NCBI GenBank assembly: GCA_028023455.1
Contig: JAQFVV010012545.1
Span: 2,445,001 to 2,509,000 of the forward strand
DNA: 64,000 bases
Direction of reading: 5' to 3'
DNA from: Epiperipatus broadwayi
Taxonomy: Eukaryota > Onychophora > Udeonychophora > Euonychophora > Peripatidae
Shown: positions 23,221 through 34,118 of the stretch, piece by piece
How the letters are laid out: every line of letters begins with the position of its first letter
How positions within the stretch are numbered: the first letter of the stretch is position 1
Program-made: the position numbers and the translations under genes
The notes under the pieces: model-generated
Told to the model about the DNA's origin: nothing
What the model saw: the letters and a program-made list of their open reading frames with translations, nothing else
The model's database searches: none

Positions 23221-25506
23221 TTAAGTAGCCCATTTTTTCGAAATGTCAAAGCACGTGTCTCTTCTGTTGATTGCATGGATGTCTCTGTTAATGTAGAATG
23301 CCTCTTTTATCTTTCTCCTGTAGTCGTTTGGTTCTGAGCATAAAATAACGGGGTTAGCGGGTATGAAATTGTGCCCTGATTGTTTAGTATGTTCAAAAAA
23401 TGCAGAAGATGTACTGCTGTTCGTTTGGGCTCTATTGAAGGTGTACCGATGTTGAGCCAACCTGGTGTTAATTGTGGCTTTCGTTTCCCCATAATATGTG
23501 GCGTGGCATCCGGCCTGGGGGCAGGAAATGGAGTACACCACATGTGGGGTGAGTGCTGGATCAATGTAATCTTTGGAGTTATTGATCAACCTATTAGTGT
23601 TGGGTGGAGTTCTGAATATTATGCTGAATTTGTTGCTTAAGGTTTTCGTTAGTTTATTGGATATTTTAGGGATGTAGGGGACCGTTATTCTGGGTAGATT
23701 GGTGCGAGGCAATTTATCATCTATTGTGCTGTTAAATTTCATGACTTTCCTCCTAATAGTTTTGTATTTGAATCCTGCTGCTAGTAGGTCTTTAATGTAA
23801 TTGTTTACATTTTCCTTCCTATGTGCTTCATATTTACACAAATGATGGTTTCTAAATAGAAATGCTTTAAGACCTGCGAATTTGTGCGATGCGGGTGATT
23901 TAGAATTAGGATGGATGCAGCTTCGGATTTCAAATGGTTTAACAAGCATTTTGTAATCTATTGCGTGGCGGTCTCTTGACAAGGAAAGATCAAGATATTT
24001 GAGTTCGTTATTGTTTTCATATATGATAGAGAAAAATAGTTTAGTTGTGCTTTGTAATTCGCGTTGTATATTTAAAATATTATTTTTAGATGCTATAATG
24101 AAAATATCATCTACATATCGTATATATATGAAGTCTGGGTTAGTGTTGAAATATTTTGGAATAATGGATTGTTCATATTTATTTAAGTATATACTGGATA
24201 AGACGCCACTGATAGGGAGGCCCATGGGCCAACCATCTTGCATTGTGTACCATTTATCTTCGAAAAGAGTGAAAATATGGGAGTCAAGCCATATCAAGAA
24301 AGCCATAATGAATTTAATTCTCTCGTTAGGACAAGATATTCGCAGCAACTCTTCATGTATAACCTGGATGGATGCCTTTCTATCGATTGATCCATACAAT
24401 TCCCCCACATCCATCGTGGCCATGACAGAGTTGTGAGAGATTTGAACGTTTTTAATTCTGGAAATGAATTGAAAAGATGAATTTATTGTGTATGAGCCAA
24501 AATTAAGGTAATCTATGATCAATTGATTAACCAATTTGGCTGTATTGAAATAGTGCACGCCAGCGAAATCCATCATTAATCTAAGCGGTTCGCCTGGTTT
24601 ATGTTGTTTTGAATTGGCAAACATTCGGGGAGGTCTAGTGGCAGAAGGATAAATCCTGTAATACTCGGATTTAGTGATCCCTTTGTCCTTGAAAGTTCGA
24701 AGCACGCCATTAATAAATTTATCCCGGTCGATTTTGATGTTAAAAGTGTTATCATGTACCAACTTTAATATTTTAATTTGGTCATGCATTTTATTTTTGT
24801 AATCGGTGTTGTTTAAAACAAAGCGATTGCCTTTGTCTTCTTTGAGACAAATGATGTTGTGTGTTTTAAAATATTGTTTAGTATTTAACACACTTTTATT
24901 CCATGCTTTGTCTTTTCTATCAACGAAATTGTTATTTAGTAATTTAGCTATGTCTGTGATAATAGCGTCTCTTTGTGTGTTATTAATGAGAGATGCTTCG
25001 ATGTCTGCTATTAATTCGTGCTTAGGGGATGTCCAACTTCCTCCTACATATTTAGGTCCGAGCGATAATATTTTCTTGATTTCGTATGGCGGAGTAGTTG
25101 AAGTTTTATTAACGAACGCGTCTATGTTAATGCCGCGGTGGTTTTTATTTTGTTTAATAGATAAGAAATGTATTTTATTTTCAAATTTTAATATTAGAAA
25201 TCTCTCAGTTTTACGCAATTTATCTTGCATCCACTGGGCGATTACGTAGTTCGTTGTCATTTTGTTCCATCTAATTGTTTGCTTTTTGAAAGCGTCACTG
25301 CATCCGTGAGTTATGTGTGCCAAAAGTTGTTTCTGCAAATCATTTCTAATTTTAACGTTATTGTAAATTGTTCTATTAATTTTCACCAAACAGGAGTTGG
25401 GTATGACGTTATAATCCTTGCATTTAGAGAAGAAAGAAAGTCTCTGTTCGTATTTAATCTTCGAAATTCCGCAGTTTAAGATTTGTTTTTCTTGACCTCT
25501 ATTCAT
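23221..25506 (-). CDS. Penelope-like reverse transcriptase with C-terminal GIY-YIG endonuclease
   Basis: A complete 761-residue frame starting MNRGQEKQ and ending SKKWAT. The family encodes one protein that nicks DNA and primes reverse transcription at the cut. Visible parts: the N-terminal PLE region with 'PPYEIKKILSLGPKYV' (about 139-154); 'KEDKGNRFVL' (222-231), the PLE DKG motif; 'MATMDVGELYGSI' (RT motif A, D366); 'PMGLPISGVLSSIY' (motif B, about 427-440); 'YIRYVDDIFII' (motif C, catalytic DD 466-467); 'LKYLDLSLS' (motif E); and a thumb with 'IHPNSKSPASHKFAGLKAF'. From 656 comes GIY-YIG: 'VVYS' for GIY, 'CPQAGCHATYYGET' with a C-x4-C pair and YYG for YIG, then R (NTRLAQH) and E (FFEH). 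The length suits a full PLE. No stops or shifts are present, so it may still be active. The start is the first ATG, 10 bases before the tandem junction. Confidence 0.95.
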   Translation of the reverse strand: MNRGQEKQILNCGISKIKYEQRLSFFSKCKDYNVIPNSCLVKINRTIYNNVKIRNDLQKQLLAHITHGCSDAFKKQTIRWNKMTTNYVIAQWMQDKLRKTERFLILKFENKIHFLSIKQNKNHRGINIDAFVNKTSTTPPYEIKKILSLGPKYVGGSWTSPKHELIADIEASLINNTQRDAIITDIAKLLNNNFVDRKDKAWNKSVLNTKQYFKTHNIICLKEDKGNRFVLNNTDYKNKMHDQIKILKLVHDNTFNIKIDRDKFINGVLRTFKDKGITKSEYYRIYPSATRPPRMFANSKQHKPGEPLRLMMDFAGVHYFNTAKLVNQLIIDYLNFGSYTINSSFQFISRIKNVQISHNSVMATMDVGELYGSIDRKASIQVIHEELLRISCPNERIKFIMAFLIWLDSHIFTLFEDKWYTMQDGWPMGLPISGVLSSIYLNKYEQSIIPKYFNTNPDFIYIRYVDDIFIIASKNNILNIQRELQSTTKLFFSIIYENNNELKYLDLSLSRDRHAIDYKMLVKPFEIRSCIHPNSKSPASHKFAGLKAFLFRNHHLCKYEAHRKENVNNYIKDLLAAGFKYKTIRRKVMKFNSTIDDKLPRTNLPRITVPYIPKISNKLTKTLSNKFSIIFRTPPNTNRLINNSKDYIDPALTPHVVYSISCPQAGCHATYYGETKATINTRLAQHRYTFNRAQTNSSTSSAFFEHTKQSGHNFIPANPVILCSEPNDYRRKIKEAFYINRDIHAINRRDTCFDISKKWAT

Positions 25507-25698
25507 TATGTAATAAATGTGGTTTTAATTTCTCCTTATTTGTAAAAATGAAAAATACTTAATTGTAAATTATTAGAGAAAAAAATATAGTTAGTAATAA
25601 ATTTGGCTGAACGTTTTCGAGGAACCGTGCCTCATACTCATAGCCTTAGTGAAAATGTACTTGATATATGTAAATGAGAATATTCAAATGAGTTACTG

Positions 25699-26463
25699 TT
25701 AAGTAGCCCATTTTTTCGAAATATCAAAGCACGTGTCTCTTCTGTTGATTGCATGGATGTCTCTGTTAATGTAGAATGCCTCTTTTATCTTTCTCCTGTA
25801 GTCGTTTGGTTCTGAGCATAAAATAACGGGGTTAGCGGGTATGAAATTGTGCCCTGATTGTTTAGTATGTTCAAAAAATGCAGAAGATGTACTGCTGTTC
25901 GTTTGGGCTCTATTGAAGGTGTACTGATGTTGAGCCAACCTGGTGTTAATTGTGGCTTTCGTTTCCCCATAATATGTGGCGTGGCATCCGGCCTGGGGGC
26001 AGGAAATGGAGTACACCACATGTGGGGTGAGTGCTGGATCAATGTAATCTTTGGAGTTATTGATCAACCTATTAGTGTTGGGTGGAGTTCTGAATATTAT
26101 GCTGAATTTGTTGCTTAAGGTTTTCGTTAGTTTATTGGATATTTTAGGGATGTAGGGGACCGTTATTCTGGGTAGATTGGTGCGAGGCAATTTATCATCT
26201 ATTGTGCTGTTAAATTTCATGACTTTCCTCCTAATAGTTTTGTATTTGAATCCTGCTGCTAGTAGGTCTTTAATGTAATTGTTTACATTTTCCTTCCTAT
26301 GTGCTTCATATTTACACAAATGATGGTTTCTAAATAGAAATGCTTTAAGACCTGCGAATTTGTGCGATGCGGGTGATTTAGAATTAGGATGGATGCAGCT
26401 TCGGATTTCAAATGGTTTAACAAGCATTTTGTAATCTATTGCGTGGCGGTCTCTTGACAAGGA
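25699..26463 (-). pseudogene. 5'-truncated PLE copy (RT thumb plus GIY-YIG)
   Basis: Nearly identical to the C-terminal third of the adjoining full-length frame, from 'LSRDRHAIDYKMLVKPF' to 'SKKWAT'. The frame is open, but the RT catalytic core is missing. Sequence identity stops at 26,463, where flanking gypsy DNA begins (GATAACCTAATTC). It acts as the upstream terminal repeat of the tandem rather than as a gene. Confidence 0.93.
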
Positions 26464-26718
26464 AGATAACCTAATTCTACTGCTTAGCATTTTATTACTA
26501 TATATTACAAATGACTAAATGATTAAGTTAAGACTTCTATTTACTCTCGCTCTATATAAATGAATAAACGAATGAATAAGCTAATACTAATTACTATAGG
26601 TTGTAAAATATGATTAAATAAGTAAATAAATAAGGTTAAATAGGTAAAACTGATTCTAATGATCTATAAACTAAAAAACCCAAATATAATTTCCCTACAC
26701 CTTGCTCTAAGAGAACTT
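26464..26718. other. 3' untranslated part of gypsy element 2 upstream of PLE
   Basis: AT-rich sequence between the end of the integrase tail and the PLE. No gene seen. Confidence 0.5.
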
Positions 26719-27873
26719 CTAAACTTGTACTTTTAATAAGCATGGTTTCAAGCTCCTTGCATTATATGTACCAAGGATGTGTTGATTTTTCTGCAACACA
26801 GAAGCGTTGTTTCCCCAACTCTCCTTGATCTGGTATGGCCCTTTGTAGAGAGGGTAAAATTTTTTGTATTTGGATAGGAGGTGGCTACTGGGAGGCATAT
26901 CTCTCACCCAAACCCAGTCCCCTACATTGAATTTATATGTTGGTTTTCATTTTCTTCCCCTATACTCTGCTGCCCATTTTAGGTGTATTCGAGCCTGCTC
27001 TTTATCCTGTTGGTGGTCCACTGCTTCATTCTCTATTCTTAATGGTATGGGGATTACTGGTGGGCAAGTCTTACCAAAATGAAGTCGGTGAGGTGGGAAT
27101 CCTGTCGACACATTCTTGGTTTGGTTAATACTCTGCAATACGTGGTCCATGTTCTTCACCCAATTCTTGTGGTTATTTCCTACAGTGGCCCAGTATAATC
27201 TTCCTAGTTCTCTCATGATCCTCTCACAAGGGTTTGACTAGGGATTTCATATGGAGGTTAGCACATGTTTAATGTTTTGTCTAGCTACCCAACTTTTCCA
27301 TGCCCCTGATGTAAAGGCCGTATCCCTGTCTGACAATATAGTTAAAGGTTTCCCTATCTTTGGAAATTGTCTTCCTTAAAGTACCCTAACTGTATCTTGG
27401 GTGTTCACAGATCTTACAGGATAAGCCTGTACATACTTAGATAAAGCATCATAGGTAACCAACAAGTATCTATATTTACTGAATGGTAGTAAAGGGCCAC
27501 AATGGTCTATGGCCAGCAGTTGGTTGGGTTCTGAGGGGAGAATGTTGTTCAGAGGACCTTTGTAAGATTTATTTGAGGGTTTATTTACAGCACACGAACT
27601 GCATTGTCTTAGGCCTATTAATATGCTCTCATATAAAGCTGGCCAGTAAAATTGGCGATGCACTGCCTCTTCGGTCTTTCTGGGGACATAGTGTCCGATA
27701 GCCTTGTGTACTTTTTTTATTACTTCCTCTCTTAATTCTGGTGGAACTAAAGTTCTCCATTCCTCTCTATCTGGGTACATTCTCTGTTGTAGCACCCCAT
27801 CTCTGAGTCTGAATTTCTTTGGGTCTTGATCTATAGAGTTTCTTTGTGCAAGTTTCTTCTGGGCTTCCTGCAT
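26719..27873 (-). pseudogene. Gypsy integrase (element 2)
   Basis: This enzyme inserts the cDNA into the host chromosome. From the N-terminal side: a zinc-binding H2C2 region ('HKAIGHYVPRKTEEAV', then 'LRQCSSCAVNK'), the start of the catalytic core ('LLAIDHCGPLLPF', first acidic residue in IDH; 'YRYLLVTYDALSKYVQAYP'), then a damaged segment (27,217-27,375) where stops break the frame. The core end follows ('VLQSINQTKNVSTGFPPHRLHFG', the usual NQT.H..TG..P), and finally the C-terminal tail 'YPLYKGPYQIKESWG' and 'YNARSLKPCLL'. No chromodomain is evident. Lesions make it inactive. Confidence 0.9.
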
Positions 27874-28214
27874 CAGTTTTTCCTATGGAGAATACTGCTG
27901 TTGCCACTGGGCTATGTTTTCCAGTTAGTTTCAATGGGAGAACTTTGTATCTGCATGATGTTACCTGCTGGTTCATCAGATAAACAGGGGTTCTCTACCT
28001 CTATCTTAACATGATTCCTACTCAGGATGAGAGCAACTACATTTTCGCAGCCTGGGCAATATATAACACAGTAATTAAACTGCTGAAGGGATAAACTCGA
28101 TCTCACTAATCTATCACTGGTCAGGTAGCTCCGATTTAGAAATTCAAAGCACCTATGATCAGTGATGATAACAACCTGTGACCCTAACAGAAATTGCTTA
28201 CATTTCTCACAGGC

Positions 28215-28517
28215 TCATACAATGGCCAGTGTTTCCTGTTCCGTAACCGTGTAGTATTTTTCCGATCCCTTCAAAGTGCGGCTGATGAAATAGAGAACCC
28301 TTTGTTGTTCTGTTTCACTAACTTGGAACAAGATAGCACCCATACCTATGTGGCTGCAGTCTGTCTGCAAGTAAAAGGGTTGTCCAAAATCTGGGTGGTT
28401 GAGCATCACAGTTTGTAGGAACTTAGCCTTTATGTTCTGGAACTCTGCTTGACTCCTGTCATTCCAAACCCAGTTGCTACCTTTCTTTGTCAAATCTATT
28501 AAGCTAATTGTGTCCAA
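28215..28517 (-). pseudogene. Gypsy RNase H domain (element 2)
   Basis: 'NDRSQAEFQNIKAKFLQTVML' is the connection domain, followed by 'FYLQTDCSHIGMGAILFQ' (RNase H DxS.xGxGAxLxQ block with the catalytic aspartate), 'RVLYFISRTLKGSEKYYTVTEQETLAIV' in two parts (FISR.L...E..Y...E.E.LAIV). The continuation toward integrase (28,214-27,874) is in other frames, so the domain is incomplete or shifted. Confidence 0.9.
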
Positions 28518-28614
28518 AACAAATCCTGGGTAAAATTTGTGGTAGTAATTACAGAGACCTAGGAACGAGCGTACACCTTTTTTAGTAGTGGGTTCTGGAA
28601 AATCCTGGATGGCC

Positions 28615-29190
28615 TTAATTTTTTCTGGGTGAGTCCTTACACCTTCTCCGCTGACAATATGGCCTAAAAAAGAAATCTCTCTGTATAAATCGACTCTTGG
28701 ATAAGTGGATGGAGATGTTATTTTTAATATACTCTTGGAATAGTTTCTCTAGGCTCTGTATGTGCTCTGCGTAAGATTTTGATGCCACTACCACATCATC
28801 CATATAACTAATAATGATTTTTTTTACTTCCTCTGAGAGGACCTGATCTAAACATCTCATTAAACCAGCTGCACTATTTATAAGTCCAAAGGGAACATGC
28901 TGGAATACATGAGAATGACCTTTGTACCGAAAAGCAGTGTATTGGCGGTCACGCGGGTCCAGCGACATCTTCCAGTAGCTAGATGTTAGATCTAGAGTTG
29001 AGAAGATGTTCGTGCCCTTCAAATGTAAAAAGATTTCCTTTATATTAGGTGGGGTATCTCTTTCCGGAACTGTCACATTATTTAAAGTTCGTGCATCTAA
29101 ACAGATTCATACTGAACCATCCTTCTTTTTTACCACCACCAAAGGGTTGTTGTAAGGAGAGTGTGCCTTTTTAATGATTCCCCATTCTAT
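28615..29190 (-). pseudogene. Gypsy reverse transcriptase (element 2)
   Basis: Upstream of the longest open stretch, 'SPYNNPLVVVKKKDG' and 'LDARTLNNVTVPE' form the RT finger region, with a stop between them. The open part contains motif A 'NIFSTLDLTSSYWKM', the 'YTAFRYKGHSHVFQHVPFGL' block, motif B 'INSAAGLMRCLD', and motif C 'ISYMDDVVVASK' with the catalytic YMDD. The thumb breaks at 'FIQRDFFFRPYCQ', where the usual FLGH block is frameshifted. Order and wording are those of Ty3/gypsy RT. Confidence 0.92.
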
Positions 29191-29202
29191 AATTTTCTGT
29201 AT

Positions 29203-29841
29203 CTACTGTTCTACTTCTTCCTGATACTGGAATGGGATAGGGTATGTTTTGGCCTGGAAAAATCCTTCCTCTTTTAACCTGATACGGTGTTGGTACCCTT
29301 TTATCATATCCGGTGTATTTGAGAAGGCATACTTGTATTCTTCTAAGAGCCCTTGTAAAGCCTGCCTCTCTTCCAATCCTGTACATCCAGCCTGCTGGAT
29401 TTTTGCTTTCACTTCTTCCTCTTCTACATCTCCCTTCATAAACATAGACCGGTTATTAGTGGGGGCCTGTTCTTTTTGCATTTTAAGGATTTCGTGGTAT
29501 ATTGTGACCTCCCTGGTCTCAAAACTGATACTGCCCTGATGTTTGCTCAGGAAATATGCCCCTAATACTACTTCCTGTAGTAAGCCCTGCATAATCAAGA
29601 AAACATGCCCTATTTTAAGGGAACCCCAAGCTATTTCAACCCATATTTGGTAGCTTTCAGTCTTTGTTTGCTTCCCATTTGCCATGAACATTTTCAAAGG
29701 TCTGAGAAAAAGTTTTTGAATCTGGTGGCCTAGTATTTCCACCCTGGTCACCCAGCTACTGGCCATGAATGAGAGTTGACTCCCTGTATCTATTAATGCC
29801 ATGACTTTGTGACTATCTAACTTATAGCTACTAGGGGACAT
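29203..29841 (-). pseudogene. Gypsy aspartic protease and linker (element 2)
   Basis: 'VMALIDTGSQLSFM' carries the catalytic DTG of retroviral-type proteases near the N-terminus of a 212-codon open frame. 'VVLGAYFLSKHQGSI' resembles the C-terminal ILG.D.L block. The remainder, with 'LLEEYKYAFSNTPDMI' and 'HRIRLKEEGFFQAKTYPIPF', is the linker into RT common in Ty3/gypsy. The protease processes the polyprotein in the particle. The frame itself is open, but neighbouring domains are shifted. Confidence 0.88.
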
Positions 29842-30066
29842 GTCTTAACACTTAGCCCTGACTTTTCTTCCTCAACTTCTCTCAGGGTACCCATAGTGGG
29901 CCAAACATGTTAGTTTCATTCCCTTTTTCTAAGGTGGGCATCCGTCTATAAGAATAATCTAGTGGAACCCTTTGTAGTTTAATGACGCTGGTACTGTGGA
30001 CTTTCCCTTATATGCCATGCTACCCTGGGGTGCTTTGCTGAACCTCTGGTATGACCCCCTACCCTC

Positions 30067-31684
30067 CTAGCTAACAACCTGGCACTTAACATGGTCTAAC
30101 TTCCTAACTCTTTCAGGTCCTTCTTTGTGCATAGGAGTATGGTCTATGGTAGTTAGGAATGCTGCCATCTCCTCCACTGTGTGTATCCTACACCCCACCA
30201 TTATCTGTTGTATATATCCAGGCATATTTTGCTGTATTATACGTATTATTTGAGTCTCAGTAAATGGAAAGGCATCCAAAGATTTGAGATGGGCCACCGG
30301 CATATAAAAAATTGTGTGTGGGTTTCCCTTGTGACAGATCCATAATGTTCTCTGAGCACAGTATGGTAAATCCCATCCTGCCTTTCCTCACTCCAACTAG
30401 AACTGCTGCATATTGTTCAAATGTATGAGGCTTTTCTTTATAACAGTCCTACCAGGACTGGGCATACCCTTGTAGGTAGTGTGTGGCTAGCATGATTTAA
30501 TCCTGAGGGTCTACCTGCTGGAACCTAAACAATTCAGTTGGACTTTGAAGGTGTGTCTTAGGACTTTCACCGACCTCTCCTTTAAAGGTTTTGACCTGTA
30601 TATATTTCGACAAGTATGTCTGTTGCCTAACTGTATCTGTGCCTATCACCCCTTCTCTTGCGCTCTCTATGTTCACTTCTCCCTTAAGGCCCTCTTCCCC
30701 TCTGGTTATCATATGGCTTTTGACGCTTTCTCTGTTCCCTACACATGCTATTTTATCTTGATGGGCATACTCTTTTGTTCCTGCTTCTGAGGATACTCTA
30801 ACTTCTCTTCCGACTTCTTTTCTTTGTATGATCTGATCTTCAGCTTCCCCCTTGCCTTCACTATCTAACTTTATTCTTTTTGGTGCTAATTATCTATCCT
30901 TTACCCATGCTGTCTCTTTCTGCTCCTTTTCTACCCTATCTACTCTCTCCTGCAGCCCCTGTATTCCTGTAGTATATCTATTCTCCCTTCTGTGGTCCTT
31001 TTATTCATTTTCTCTAACTCTCTTTCTATGTCCTCCACTTTTTTCTCTGTTTCTTTTCTTATATCTATTATCTCTTTATGTAAGCTCTCTCCCTGCCATT
31101 CTAGCTTGCTCCTTACTGTGAGAACCTCCCTTATTACTGTCCTCAAGCTAGTCTCCAGGATCCCTTCACACTCCTTTTGTGTTTCCTCATTTTGTTTTTT
31201 ACATTCAATTGTTAATATTTCCATTCTTTCTTCCAGAGTTTGAAACCTCTGTTCTACCTTGCTGTCAAACATGTGCCCTATATATTGACACATCTCTTTC
31301 TTTTCTCTCTTCTTTTCTTCTCTATCTCTTTTTTCTTCCCTTTCAGCCTTATCTTTTTCTTTTTCATCTCTATCTCTTTTTTCTTTTTCTTCCCTTTCAG
31401 CCTTATCTCTTTCCCTTTCCTCTCTATCTCTGTTCATCATTTCTATTATTGTCATTAGGCTTAGTGCCTCATTTGACTTTTTCCCTATGCCTCTTTTCTT
31501 GTGTTGGTTTTGACCCACTTTCCTTTTCTATGTTTTCATATTTGCTCACTGCTATTTTCTCCTCCATACTGCTACTATCTTTTACTATCCTCTTTGATCT
31601 CAAAGTTTTACCTTCACTTTCTACTTCATTTCCTATCTGCTCTTCCTGATCCTTTTTTCCCTCCTCTTTTCTTTCAACTTCCAT
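30067..31684 (-). pseudogene. Gypsy gag (element 2), frameshifted
   Basis: Three overlapping frames make up one decayed gag. The N-terminal frame (from 31,684) begins MEVERKEEGKKDQ and has 'GKTLRSKRIVKD'. The next (31,518-30,940) is extremely rich in K/E/R/D, with repeated REEK/RDRDEKEK blocks, and is predicted coiled coil. Then 'YIQVKTFKGEVGESPKTHLQ' starts the capsid (frame 30,712-30,497), followed in other frames by 'LATHYLQGYAQSW' and, near the end, 'NMPGYIQQIMVGCRIHTVEEM'. The capsid pieces parallel those of the gag at 0.3-3.0 kb, so elements 1 and 2 are one family with a long charged N-terminal extension. Zinc knuckles are not seen. Confidence 0.85.
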
Positions 31685-32222
31685 TTTATTTATATTTTAT
31701 ATATATTTTAGTACTATTATTTTCTTTGATCTGATTCTCTTATTTTTATATCTGACAGCTGACTCGCCATCTACTCCCCCAGAACTGACTACCTATAACT
31801 ATCTCAACCATTTCTGTTCTTTGCCCATTATTATTTGCCACCTGATACATTTAAATAATATATAATTAAATATATAATATATAATAAGCACATTTAAATA
31901 ATGAAAAAATTGTTCAGACTCACCCAGCATCTGTCTTACCACCTGAGGTTTCTCTGTAAAAAACTTCTTTTTTTTCAGTACGCGTGTATTTCTTTTCTTG
32001 CCTGTTCATTTGTGTATTTATATATATTTTTCTTGCTTGATCATTCTCTTGCTCATCCATTTCTGAATCACCAATTTATTTAAATTACTTACCAACTCAA
32101 TTATTTATCAACTATAATACCAGATTGTGAGTTGTTTTGCTTAATTTATACATATTTTTGTCATACTGCAATGATATTTGGAACGAAATAATATAATACT
32201 CTACTCAGGGTTGTGTACATAG
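31685..32222. other. Leader of gypsy element 2
   Basis: AT-rich sequence between gag start and primer-binding site. No independent gene seen. Confidence 0.5.
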
Positions 32223-32250
32223 TCTAAGCCACACGTTGGGTCGCTAACTC
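32223..32250 (-). promoter_or_regulatory. Putative primer-binding site of gypsy element 2 (tRNA-Lys type)
   Basis: The plus strand reads TCTAAGCCACACGTTGGGTCGCTA, close to the 3' end of tRNA-Lys (TCGAGCCCCACGTTGGGCGCCA), so the minus strand carries the complement needed to anneal the primer. It lies about 19 nt inside the 5' LTR edge, further than usual, with several mismatches and one inserted base. It supports minus-strand orientation. Confidence 0.6.
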
Positions 32251-32657
32251 TGGGAAAAAATATACCTATGTAATGGTCAGGTTTGTACATTTGCTCAACA
32301 GACTGAGAGTCCAAGCCAGAGAACCAAAAGCTGACCAAGTCAGGATAGTAATACCCTACGTCTGATCATACCTTAACTCTCTCACTTGTGCTTCCAAGTC
32401 AACCCATCGCAAATAACATGCCTGAGGTTACACTCGATACCTCTTTAATCACGTTCCAGCAATAGCAAAGCAGTAAACCATGAGACATTCCCCCCTATTA
32501 CATATTCTATTATATGACTTAACCAGTGATTCATAAGATAATGAGCAAGTAATGAGACTGAGAAAATTTATATTTCATAAATTTAATATAACATTTAATA
32601 AATACTGAAGCATAGAAAGTTGTGTATAGCTAGCTCACATGCAGGTGAGTGAACACT

Positions 32658-32810
32658 AGGGTTATAAAACAATCACAAAACAATGAGTGGATTCTCAGGG
32701 TTATAAAATAATATTAGAAAGCATTGAGTGGATTCTCAGGGTTATAAAATAATATTACAAAGCAATGAGTGAATTCTCAGGATTATAAAATAATTTTACA
32801 AAGCAATAGA
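32658..32810. repeat. Short tandem repeat block in right LTR (4 units)
   Basis: The counterpart of the left-LTR block, with one more unit (GAATTCTCAGGATTATAAAA variant). The copy-number difference arose after integration or during replication. Confidence 0.85.
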
Positions 32811-33776
32811 GTTTTTAATAAGCTTATGTCATCTTTCGTGTTCTAATTCACGCTATGTTTTATATATTTGAAATCGGTTATAATTAGCTAGAGTGATCAA
32901 TTTATTGATAAATGATAGAGATTATTGGTTTAAGATTATATTATAAATACTAAGTTTAAGATTATATTATTAATACATTCAAATCATATTATAGAGACAT
33001 TTGTGTGATATATAATTGTTATACAGATAAACGCATTAACTCAGATTCTTGATCGGATCAAAGCCGAAGTTACTTTCTAGGGAAGTTGAACTGAGATGTG
33101 ATGGCAGTGGAACATCAGATTCTAGTGCATTAGAAACTATAGTATCAGATAAGTGTGACTCAAATGCATTCTTAATTGGGTTTATTACCTAGTAAATGGT
33201 TCCCTAATTGATCTGCTTGCTATAATGGAAGAGGCCTTTTTATTAAGTGAACAGAAGAGTGGCTTATGAGCCCTTTGGAAATGCTTTGGTTCCGTTAAGT
33301 ATGAATAATTGTCACATTTGCCTAAGCTTTTGAGGTGTGACTTGATGAAATATGAAGAAATGTCGCAGTTGCCTAAACTTTTGAGGTGTGTCTGAATGTG
33401 GAACAATCTTGAGGGGGCCATTATAAACATAGCAAGTAGATATGCATATTTATGCAAATTACAATACATTTGCAATGCTAAATTAATATTTTATAAATTA
33501 ATTACGCCAAAATCTTAGCTTCTTTCGTGCTACTACCATCGGTCAGGTCATAAATGAGATTATTAAATTATATGATAAAGGAGATAATGAGAATCTGATT
33601 TAAGGTTTTTCTGCATAGCTATTTATTCTCTAATTAAATGAACTTAAGATTTTTTAGAACTGGGAACATTAGTTATATGTAGTATAACTACATCTATATC
33701 AAACTGATTTTTAAATAATAAAATATGAGTTATAAAACAGCTTACGCAAATTATTGATTTTTAAATAAATTACTCA

Positions 33777-34118
33777 TCTTAAATAATTCATCAAAATAGA
33801 CCTTACTAATAATGCAAAATGTTTTAAATAGCGAATGCAAACCTACATTTTAAATAGCTTGTATAATATATACCTTTTCAAATAGCTGGCAAAATACATA
33901 TTTTAAATTACTTACGCAAATATAATTCTTAAATAACTTGGGAAAAATCTGTGTTTTAAATAACATATGCAATATACATGTTTTAATTAACTTTTGTAAT
34001 CATTTTCATTTTAGCTAACTTGAGAAAAAGATGCGTTTTAAATAATAAAAATGTGTTTTAAATAGTATACGCTAAATATACATTTTAACTAACTTTAGCA
34101 AACGATTTTAAATAACTT
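33777..34118. repeat. Degenerate repeats of about 40 bp in right LTR
   Basis: The same array as in the left LTR, based on 'TTTTAAATAGCTT' and 'TTTTAACTAACTTTAGCAAA' variants. Confidence 0.7.

Larger units (their letters stand above)
23037..26463 (-). mobile_element. Penelope-like element: partial copy followed by full-length copy in tandem
   Basis: In minus-strand order, a 5'-truncated copy (26,463-25,517) is followed directly by a full-length copy (25,516-23,037). The shared 945 bp or so differ at only about two positions (for example 23,246 G against 25,724 A, and a C/T at about 23,447/25,926). This is the known PLE arrangement, in which a partial upstream copy supplies terminal-repeat (pLTR) sequence. 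The copy lies within the 3' internal region of gypsy element 2. The near-identity and intact frame mark it as the youngest element in the window. Confidence 0.93.

Noticed and set aside
23999-25479. Plus-strand open frames opposite the PLE gene
   Set aside because: They are antisense shadows of the 761-codon PLE frame and have no domain of their own.
30992-31649. Plus-strand frames rich in Ser, Leu and Phe
   Set aside because: They are the complement of the charged coiled-coil gag region on the minus strand; hydrophobicity is a by-product of its GAA/AAA codons.
17356-33475. Small open frame shared by both LTRs (17,356-17,607 and 33,185-33,475)
   Set aside because: It is shared only because the LTRs are duplicates. 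It has no recognisable domain, differs in length through an internal duplication, and contains no coding signature.
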